DNA of 28,666 nucleotides from Peptococcaceae bacterium UBA5356 (lineage in GTDB: Bacteria; Bacillota; Peptococcia; DRI-13; DTU073): positions 1-28,666 of the forward strand of contig DHPU01000048.1 of assembly GCA_002407935.1 (NCBI GenBank), given 5' to 3'. A model generated the notes under the pieces. That model made no database searches. It saw nothing but the letters and a program-made list of their open reading frames with translations, and was not told the DNA's origin. The position numbers and the translations under genes were made by a program. Below, in pieces: positions 22,936 to 28,666 of this stretch. Each line of letters starts with the position of its first letter. Position 1 is the stretch's first letter.

Positions 22936-23418
22936 ATGGATGAGAATACGGTAAAAGTATATAAATATAGACCATTGAAATATTTTTTATCTTCGATTGG
23001 CCCGGTGATGATTATAGTTTTCTTGCTTCTCCTGGGTATTATCGGAAAAACAAAAGATCCGAGCAATGGTTTATATGAAGCTTTAGTAATTGTTTTGCCT
23101 GTCTTGCTTCTTTTTGAAATTTTTGCGTTAAATCAACCCGCGAAAATTACTGATAATGGTGAACAAATTAGTTTTTATGCGTATGGAAGGTCTCATCATT
23201 TCAAATGGGCTGATCTAACTTATTTAAAAATAAAAAGGTTCCCTTTAACCAGTAAGGTTCATCTCAGAATAGGGCGTAATAATGTTTTAAAAGGGAGATA
23301 TTGGTTTTTCCCGAAAGAATTAAGTAATGGGCAGGAGCTAATGGATAAATTGAACGAGTGGGAACAGAAATTACAGCCGGTCGAGGTTACTCGCCCAACT
23401 CAAAATAAAAAACATTAG
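22936..23418 (+). CDS. Small membrane protein with two membrane segments and a PH-like C-terminal domain
   Basis: A 160-residue protein, not assigned to a named family. Two hydrophobic helices (about residues 18-37, beginning LSSIGPVMIIVFLLLLGIIG, and about 47-65) are followed by a beta-rich cytoplasmic part (ITDNGEQISFYAYGRSHHFK, then LTYLKIKRFP) that resembles bacterial PH-like domains of YcxB/YdbT-type proteins. The start is the ATG at 22936, behind a run of six G's. It leads the P3 operon ahead of the SDR, the LevR-type activator and HPr, so it may serve uptake or signalling at the membrane; this is speculative. Confidence 0.75.
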   Translation: MDENTVKVYKYRPLKYFLSSIGPVMIIVFLLLLGIIGKTKDPSNGLYEALVIVLPVLLLFEIFALNQPAKITDNGEQISFYAYGRSHHFKWADLTYLKIKRFPLTSKVHLRIGRNNVLKGRYWFFPKELSNGQELMDKLNEWEQKLQPVEVTRPTQNKKH

Positions 23419-23436
23419 AGGAGGCTGGAATAGAAC

Positions 23437-24198
23437 ATGCTTACGATAGACTTATCTTCTAAGGTAGCGTTAATTACCGGTGCCTCTAGGGGAATTGGAC
23501 GCAGTATCGCCCGAACCTATGCTCAATGTGGAGCCAAGGTTGCGGTTAATTACGCGAATAATACTCAAAATGCTTTGGAAGTAGTGCAGGAGATTCAAAA
23601 TTTAGGCGGAGAAGCTCTGGCGGTGCAAGGTAATGTAAGTAATTCGGAAGAAGTAAAAGAGATCTGTGAGCAGGTTGTTCAGAAGTTTGGTAAAATCGAT
23701 ATTCTGGTAAATAATGCGGGAGTGACTTCCAGAAAGAATATTGAGGAACTTTCGCTTGAGGAAATCGAGAGAACTTTTAAAGTAAATCTCTTTGGCCCCT
23801 TCTATTGTGTAAAAGGGGTACTGCCGTACATGCTCCCTTCTCAGGGAGGCTCGATTATTAATATTGCTTCTACCGGTGCCTATACAGGTGGAGGCGGCGG
23901 CCCTCATTATGCGGCTTCAAAGTCGGCGATGATCGGATTCACCAGGAATCTGGCTCGTTACTTGGGACCGAAAGGAATCAGAACAAACGTGCTTGCCCCA
24001 ACGTTAATTGTTACGGATTTTTTAAAGAAACTTTATCCGAAGCCGGAAGATCAGAAAAAATTAATTTTACAGGTTCCGCTTAGAAGATTGGGGCAACCAG
24101 AGGATGTAGGTTACATGGCAGCATTTCTGGCTTCGGATTTGGGGAGCTTTATCAATGGACAAATTATTATACTGGATGGCGGACGCACCTTTAATTAA
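23437..24198 (+). CDS. Short-chain dehydrogenase/reductase (SDR), FabG-like
   Basis: A 253-residue classical SDR. Cofactor motif TGASRGIGRS (about residues 14-23), structural NNAG, and the catalytic Ser...Tyr-x-x-x-Lys (INIAST and YAASK) are all present; the C-terminus GQIIILDGGRTFN is typical. The top-level resemblance is to FabG, but in a sugar locus such enzymes more often act as polyol or sugar-acid dehydrogenases (gluconate 5-dehydrogenase type). It is probably the second oxidoreductase of the pathway. It follows the membrane-protein gene by 18 bases and precedes the activator by 35. Confidence 0.9.
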   Translation: MLTIDLSSKVALITGASRGIGRSIARTYAQCGAKVAVNYANNTQNALEVVQEIQNLGGEALAVQGNVSNSEEVKEICEQVVQKFGKIDILVNNAGVTSRKNIEELSLEEIERTFKVNLFGPFYCVKGVLPYMLPSQGGSIINIASTGAYTGGGGGPHYAASKSAMIGFTRNLARYLGPKGIRTNVLAPTLIVTDFLKKLYPKPEDQKKLILQVPLRRLGQPEDVGYMAAFLASDLGSFINGQIIILDGGRTFN

Positions 24199-24233
24199 GT
24201 AGCTCTTGTCTATCAAGACATAGGGGGAAAATT

Positions 24234-27173
24234 ATGAAGGAAAAGTTAATCCGAATTATTAATCAGGAAGATAAAAAGAATCCTTTTACGGATGAAGAGT
24301 TGGCAAAACGACTTTTTTTGAACCGAAGTGAAGTGACACAGCTTAGGCAAGCTGCTGATTTCGTTGATTCCAGAGAAAGAAGAAAGCCGTTATTGATCAA
24401 AGAAATTAAGGCGATTTTGGCTGATTCACCGGAGATTTCGGAAAGAACTCTTACGACAGAAATAAACAAAAGAGGTTTTGCGATCTCCAGGTATAGTATT
24501 TCTAAAATATTGAATGAGATGAAGATAGAACGTCTTAAACCAAGTGTACCTAAAACTAAGAAAACGACGAAGCCAATTATCACGACCAAAGTTGCAGATC
24601 CTTTTTCAACGATGATTGGCTGGAATAAAAGTTTGCGAGTAAAAGTTGAACAGGCCAAGGCGGCAGTTCTTTATCCTCCTAATGGCTTGCATACTTTAAT
24701 TGTAGGTTTAACCGGTGTAGGGAAAAGTGAAATGGCTGAATCAATGTATAAATTTGCTTTACAAGCTAAAAATCTTACAGCAGAGAAATTTCCTTTTGTA
24801 ATTTTTAATTGTGCTGATTATGCAGAAAACCCTCAACTTTTACTCGCTCAATTATTTGGCTACAAGAAAGGGGCTTTTACCGGAGCGGAAACTGATAAAG
24901 ATGGCTTAGTTTCTAAAGCGGATGGAGGTATTCTCTTTTTAGATGAAGTGCACCGTCTACCGCCAGATGGACAGGAAATTTTATTTCAACTGATAGATAA
25001 GGGCAAATATCGGAGATTAGGGGAAACAAGCTCTACCTTATCAGCTAATGTGATGATTATTGCGGCAACGACAGAGGATATCGAAACTAGTTTATTAGGA
25101 ACTTTTAGACGCAGAATCCCGATGATTATTGAGTTGCCGACTTTATCTACCCGGCCGGCTGAGGAAAGATTTGAAATTATAAAGGTTTTTTTCCAAAAAG
25201 AAGCAGCGCGCATTAATAAAAAGATTGTGGTTTCTTATAATGCGTTAAAAGCTCTTTTGGTTTATGATTGTATGGGTAATATTGGTCAGCTGCGTTCCGA
25301 TATTCAGGTAGCTTGTGCCCGGGGGTTTCTGACATATGTGGCTGAAGTTAAGGAAAACGAAAGTATTTATGTTGATATGGGTGCTTTACCGACACATGTG
25401 GGAAAAGGGATGTTAAATGTTACCTGGAATCGCAGCGAAATTGAGAAAAAAATTACAGATGATCTTATTTTTTATCCCGATATCGTTGGTGTTGTAGAAA
25501 ATACAAAAGATAGTTTATATAATTTCCCAGATGAGATTTATAAAAACATTGAGGAAAATTATCAAAAACTACAAGGACAAGGGCTTTCTAATGAGGTAAT
25601 TAATAAGATTATTGGTGATGAATTAGAAACAAGGGTAAAGAATATTATTAAACAGGTTAAAAAAAATAAAAATAAATTTATTAAAGAAGATTTAAAGCTG
25701 ATTGTGGGCACTAAGATTGTTGAACTGGTACAGAAAATGATTAAAATTGCGGTGGCCGGACTGGGTGAGATTGATGATACTTTGTTTTATTGTTTAGCCA
25801 CACATTTAAATGCTTCAGTAGAAAGGATTAAGAGTGGGAAAACTATTACTAATCCGCAGTTAGATAATGTGAAAAAAAATTATCCTAAAGAGTTTAGAAT
25901 TGCTTCAGAAATGACTTCTCTTACCAATTATTATCTAGGGATAGAACTACCGGAAGAAGAAGTGGGCTTTATTGCGATGTATTTAAGAACCTTGGCTAAA
26001 AAGGATGTTAATCCTCAGGAAACGATTGGACTGATTGTGATCTCTCATGGGCATGTAGCAGAAGGGATGGCTTCTGTAGCTAATCGCCTTTTAGGTGTTG
26101 ATCTTGTTAAAACAGTGGAAATGGCCTTGGATGAGAAGCCTGAAGATGCCCTACAAAGAACCTTGGACGCTGTTGTGAAAGCGGATCGCCATAAAGGAGT
26201 ATTACTTTTGGTAGATATGGGTTCTCTAATTGGGTTTGGACAGCAAATTACGCAAAAGACAGGAATAAAAACAAGAACGGTGACGAGAGTTGATACTCTA
26301 ATGGTTATTGAGGCGGTACGAAAGGTGCTCCTCCCTGATTCCGACCTTGACTATGTAGCCAATTCCTTAATAAAAGAAAAGTCCACAGAATTGGAATCCC
26401 TTGAGGACGTATCGCCTTTTAGTGGTAGTGAAGTGGGCATCATTAGTTTATGTCTTACTGGGGAAGGGACAGCTAAATTAATTCAAAGGGAAATAGCTGA
26501 TGAAGTTAAGAAAATAAACGAGGATATTAAAATTATCACTTTAGGTGTATTAGATGAAAATGATATTTTGGAACAGATCGAAAGAATAAGACGTAATATG
26601 AGCGTTCTGGCAATTATCGGAACGGTAAATCCTAAACATCCGGAGATTCCCTTTATTTCTTCCACGGATATTTTAAAAGGGACAGGGATTGCTAAATTAA
26701 CTCATGTAGTTAATTTAAGTTATAAAAACGATTCATTATTCCGGAGAGAGTTGATTATTTTAAATGCTGGGGTCAAGAATAAAAACGAGGCTCTTGTTTT
26801 GATGACCGAGGTACTGGCCAAGGCAGGCTATGTAACCGAAAAATTCATCAAGGGTGTTCTGGAAAGAGAAGAATTAGCGTCCACGGCAATTGGTAATTCA
26901 CTGGCCATCCCTCATGGCTTTAGTGAGGATATTATTGTCCCGGTGATTGGGGTCTTAACTTTAAAAAAGGCCATTGATTGGGGGAATGGAGAAAAAGTGT
27001 CCATTATTCTTATGCTGGCGATCAATGAGGCTTCGAAAAATGAATTTCGGCGCGTATATAAGATCATTAACAATCAAGAAATAACGGAAGCCGTTAAAAA
27101 AGCCAGTAAAGCAGATGAGGTTTTAAATATCTTAAAAACGTTTAAAAATAGGGAGGCAGAAACTAATGATTAA
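24234..27173 (+). CDS. levR: LevR-type sigma-54-dependent activator with PRD, EIIA-Man, EIIB-like and EIIA-Fru domains
   Basis: A 979-residue bacterial enhancer-binding protein. In order: N-terminal helix-turn-helix region (about 1-105), AAA+ domain (about 125-365) with Walker A GLTGVGKS (158-165), the sigma-54 contact loop GAFTGA (213-218) and Walker B ILFLDE; a PRD (about 470-570) with LATHLNAS but no second histidine in EEVGFIAMYL; an EIIA-Man domain from about 595 with ISHGH (His605); an EIIB-like region (SLCLTGEGTAKLI onward); and a C-terminal PTS_EIIA_2 domain with AIPHG (His894). Phosphorylation of these domains by HPr or EIIB should set activity to substrate availability. It presumably drives P1, P2 and P3. 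The gene overlaps ptsH by 8 bases. The name is by domain type only. Confidence 0.9.
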   Translation: MKEKLIRIINQEDKKNPFTDEELAKRLFLNRSEVTQLRQAADFVDSRERRKPLLIKEIKAILADSPEISERTLTTEINKRGFAISRYSISKILNEMKIERLKPSVPKTKKTTKPIITTKVADPFSTMIGWNKSLRVKVEQAKAAVLYPPNGLHTLIVGLTGVGKSEMAESMYKFALQAKNLTAEKFPFVIFNCADYAENPQLLLAQLFGYKKGAFTGAETDKDGLVSKADGGILFLDEVHRLPPDGQEILFQLIDKGKYRRLGETSSTLSANVMIIAATTEDIETSLLGTFRRRIPMIIELPTLSTRPAEERFEIIKVFFQKEAARINKKIVVSYNALKALLVYDCMGNIGQLRSDIQVACARGFLTYVAEVKENESIYVDMGALPTHVGKGMLNVTWNRSEIEKKITDDLIFYPDIVGVVENTKDSLYNFPDEIYKNIEENYQKLQGQGLSNEVINKIIGDELETRVKNIIKQVKKNKNKFIKEDLKLIVGTKIVELVQKMIKIAVAGLGEIDDTLFYCLATHLNASVERIKSGKTITNPQLDNVKKNYPKEFRIASEMTSLTNYYLGIELPEEEVGFIAMYLRTLAKKDVNPQETIGLIVISHGHVAEGMASVANRLLGVDLVKTVEMALDEKPEDALQRTLDAVVKADRHKGVLLLVDMGSLIGFGQQITQKTGIKTRTVTRVDTLMVIEAVRKVLLPDSDLDYVANSLIKEKSTELESLEDVSPFSGSEVGIISLCLTGEGTAKLIQREIADEVKKINEDIKIITLGVLDENDILEQIERIRRNMSVLAIIGTVNPKHPEIPFISSTDILKGTGIAKLTHVVNLSYKNDSLFRRELIILNAGVKNKNEALVLMTEVLAKAGYVTEKFIKGVLEREELASTAIGNSLAIPHGFSEDIIVPVIGVLTLKKAIDWGNGEKVSIILMLAINEASKNEFRRVYKIINNQEITEAVKKASKADEVLNILKTFKNREAETND

Positions 27174-27429
27174 AAAAGAGATTACCATTATGAACAAAAC
27201 GGGATTACATGCACGTCCGGCTTCCATGTTTGTGCAAAAGGCCAGTAAATTTAAGTCCAGTATTATGATTGAAAAGGAGGATAAAAAAATTAATGCCAAA
27301 AGTATTATCTCCGTTCTTTCGGGGGGGATGGGTCAGGGGACCAAGATTACTTTAGTAATAGATGGGGAAGATGAACAAGAAGCCGAAAAAGTCTTAGTGG
27401 AATTGATTGAGAGTAATTTTGGCGAGTAA
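27166..27429 (+). CDS. ptsH: HPr phosphocarrier protein (first copy)
   Basis: An 87-residue HPr with the phosphorylated His15 in GLHARPAS and the regulatory Ser46 in NAKSIISVLS, so it could be both a phosphate carrier and a target of HPr kinase. It overlaps the end of the activator gene by 8 bases and is therefore in the P3 operon. With the Enzyme I gene at 17839 it completes the general PTS proteins within the locus. GGGAGG lies just upstream of the ATG. Confidence 0.95.
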   Translation: MIKKEITIMNKTGLHARPASMFVQKASKFKSSIMIEKEDKKINAKSIISVLSGGMGQGTKITLVIDGEDEQEAEKVLVELIESNFGE

Positions 27430-27465
27430 ATAGTTGCAAATATATCTAGAGGGAAGGGGAGTTAG

Positions 27466-27804
27466 ATGGCGGCAATTAAACGGATGGAATGCGATTTTTA
27501 TTGTAATGGATGTCAACAAGAGGGGCCACATTTTCTTGTTTATAGCAATAATGTGTTGATCCGTTCAGAATGTGCGAATTGTGGACGAGAAGTTCCTTTT
27601 TGTGAACAGACCCTGCTAACTCTCTATGCCCGGGATATTGTGCAGCGTATTTTGACAAAACCGCAACGTTTAAGTGAGGAACTAAAAAAGGATTTACGTC
27701 ATGCCATTTTAACTTTACCTGTTCGTCTGATTACCAAACCTTATCGTCTGGCGAAAGAGGTTGAAGAGATTGTTGATAAGAGTAGGGAAGTAACAAAGAA
27801 GTGA
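27466..27804 (+). CDS. Hypothetical protein with an N-terminal CxxC zinc-ribbon-like motif
   Basis: A 112-residue protein. Residues 8-48 carry CDFYCNGC, CANCG and a later Cys (VPFCEQ), a pattern suited to a zinc ribbon. The C-terminal half is helical and basic, with repeated LPVRLITKPYRLAKEV-like segments and KPQRLSEELKK. No enzymatic motif was seen. It follows ptsH by 36 bases with no terminator, so it may be in the same transcript. GGAAGGGGAG precedes the ATG. I do not recognise the function. Confidence 0.72.
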   Translation: MAAIKRMECDFYCNGCQQEGPHFLVYSNNVLIRSECANCGREVPFCEQTLLTLYARDIVQRILTKPQRLSEELKKDLRHAILTLPVRLITKPYRLAKEVEEIVDKSREVTKK

Positions 27805-27854
27805 ATAGAGAAAGTAAATAAGAGAGGTCGATATGAAGGGGGTGGGTTATACTC

Positions 27855-28388
27855 ATGGAAGACTGGTTGGAAGAAAGTATGCTGAAGGCGGTTGAATTTA
27901 TGGCTATTGCAGCCAAAACTGCCCCTAAGGCCAGAGGAAATGATTTTGTCGGTATTAAGATTATTAGTGGTGATGAGGTGCAAAAGTTAGCGGAGGCCAT
28001 GGTACGGTACGGTCAGGAAAATCAAAAAAAGAACTATGACCGTGACGGAGAAAACGTGCGCAATTCCGGGGCTGTTTTATTACTTTCCTTAGAAAATGCT
28101 CAGCCCCCGGGCTTGAATTGCGGTGCTTGCGGCTTTAAGAGCTGTGCCGATTTAAAGACGGCAGAGGGGGAAGAGTTTGCCGGACCGCTTTGTGCTTGGC
28201 GGCTTTTAGATCTGGGGGTTGCCTTGGGTTCCGCTGTAAAAACTGCCAGCTTGTTTAACTTGGATAATCGGATTATGTACCGTGTAGGAGCAGTAGCGAG
28301 AAAAATAGGGATGATGGATGGACAGATAGTGGTAGGAGTTCCCGTTTCTGCCGCAGGTAAGAATATCTATTTTGACCGCAAAAAATGA
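27855..28388 (+). CDS. DUF2148 ferredoxin-domain (iron-sulfur) protein
   Basis: A 177-residue protein with the DUF2148 signature: CGACGFKSCADL (about residues 88-99), then GPLCAWRLLDLGVALGSAVK, giving four cysteines placed to bind an iron-sulfur cluster. The N-terminal part is a helical domain (LKAVEFMAIAAKTAPKARG), also typical. DUF2148 proteins occur widely in anaerobes, with no assigned reaction. It lies between the CxxC protein and the second HPr gene, 9 bases ahead of the latter. The start at 27855 is preceded by a G-rich GGGGGTGGG. Confidence 0.85.
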   Translation: MEDWLEESMLKAVEFMAIAAKTAPKARGNDFVGIKIISGDEVQKLAEAMVRYGQENQKKNYDRDGENVRNSGAVLLLSLENAQPPGLNCGACGFKSCADLKTAEGEEFAGPLCAWRLLDLGVALGSAVKTASLFNLDNRIMYRVGAVARKIGMMDGQIVVGVPVSAAGKNIYFDRKK

Positions 28389-28397
28389 GGGAAAAAG

Positions 28398-28658
28398 ATG
28401 ATTATCAGGCAAGTCAAGGTGATGAATAAAGCGGGTCTACATGCTCGCCCGGCTGTTAAGTTTGTTGATTTAGCGGGTAAATTTAAGTCGGAGATTTTTC
28501 TGGAAAAGGCGGATAGCCGTTTTAACGGGAAGAGCATTGTTTCCGTTCTTTCTGCCGGGATTGCTTGTGGAGACAAAATTAATTTAATTATTGAAGGCGA
28601 AGATGAGGAAATAGCTGATCACGCTTTGGTTTCTTTATTGAAAACAGAACAGTCCTAA
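28398..28658 (+). CDS. HPr-like phosphocarrier protein (second copy)
   Basis: An 86-residue HPr paralogue with both His15 (GLHARPAV) and Ser46 (NGKSIVSVLS) in canonical positions. The presence of His15 argues against a Crh-type regulator, which lacks that histidine. It shares the overall plan of the first copy but differs at many positions. It starts 9 bases after the DUF2148 gene. The window ends 8 bases after its stop codon, so its terminator and any further genes cannot be seen. Confidence 0.93.
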   Translation: MIIRQVKVMNKAGLHARPAVKFVDLAGKFKSEIFLEKADSRFNGKSIVSVLSAGIACGDKINLIIEGEDEEIADHALVSLLKTEQS

Positions 28659-28666
28659 GCTTGGCT

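Overview
The window suggests an endospore-forming, anaerobic, moderately AT-rich Firmicute of the class Clostridia, most like the Peptococcaceae in gene order. The evidence is the spoIIGA-sigE-(GNAT)-sigG-ylmC-nrdR order, an oxygen-sensitive class III ribonucleotide reductase (nrdD/nrdG), many GTG/TTG starts and strong GGAGG-type ribosome binding sites. No rRNA, tRNA, CRISPR array, insertion sequence or integrase was seen. No gene-free stretch exceeds 300 bases.

Region 1 (about 1-7300) is conserved chromosome: the sporulation sigma factors SigE (with its processing protease SpoIIGA) and SigG, a PRC-barrel protein, and the NrdR-NrdD-NrdG set. Two control regions are very clear: a textbook sigma-F/sigma-G promoter in front of sigG, and a sigma-A promoter in front of nrdR carrying two NrdR-box-like sites 32 bp apart. 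Region 2 (about 7300-12600) is a patchwork of envelope or spore-related genes: a cysteine-rich protein and a small HMA-fold protein on the minus strand, two secreted CAP-domain proteins with proline-rich linkers, an unrecognised protein with a possible degenerate amidase-like core, a NeuD/PglD-type sugar acyltransferase and a DUF849 (BKACE) beta-keto acid cleavage enzyme.

Region 3 (about 12600-28660) is the unusual part. It looks like a self-contained, sigma-54-controlled PTS catabolic locus built around a RuBisCO-like protein (RLP). It holds galactitol-type EIIA, EIIB and EIIC, a zinc polyol dehydrogenase, its own Enzyme I, a SorC-family regulator, the RLP, a class II aldolase, a small membrane protein, an SDR dehydrogenase, a LevR-type sigma-54 activator with several PTS domains, and an HPr. 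A CxxC protein, a DUF2148 iron-sulfur protein and a second HPr follow. Three -24/-12 promoters are visible, ahead of a PHP phosphoesterase/HAD pair, ahead of EIIA, and ahead of the membrane protein-SDR-LevR-HPr operon. The RLP and the aldolase instead have sigma-A-type promoters, and a perfect inverted repeat abuts the RLP promoter.

Inferred working model: a polyol or sugar acid, possibly a branched four- or five-carbon compound, is taken up and phosphorylated by the PTS, oxidised by the MDR and/or SDR dehydrogenase, converted by the RLP (known relatives decarboxylate 3-oxo-isoapionate 4-phosphate), and the product is cleaved or decarboxylated by the class II aldolase to a triose phosphate. 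The substrate is not determined by the sequence. A HAD phosphatase gene in the locus has lost its cap region and a catalytic lysine.
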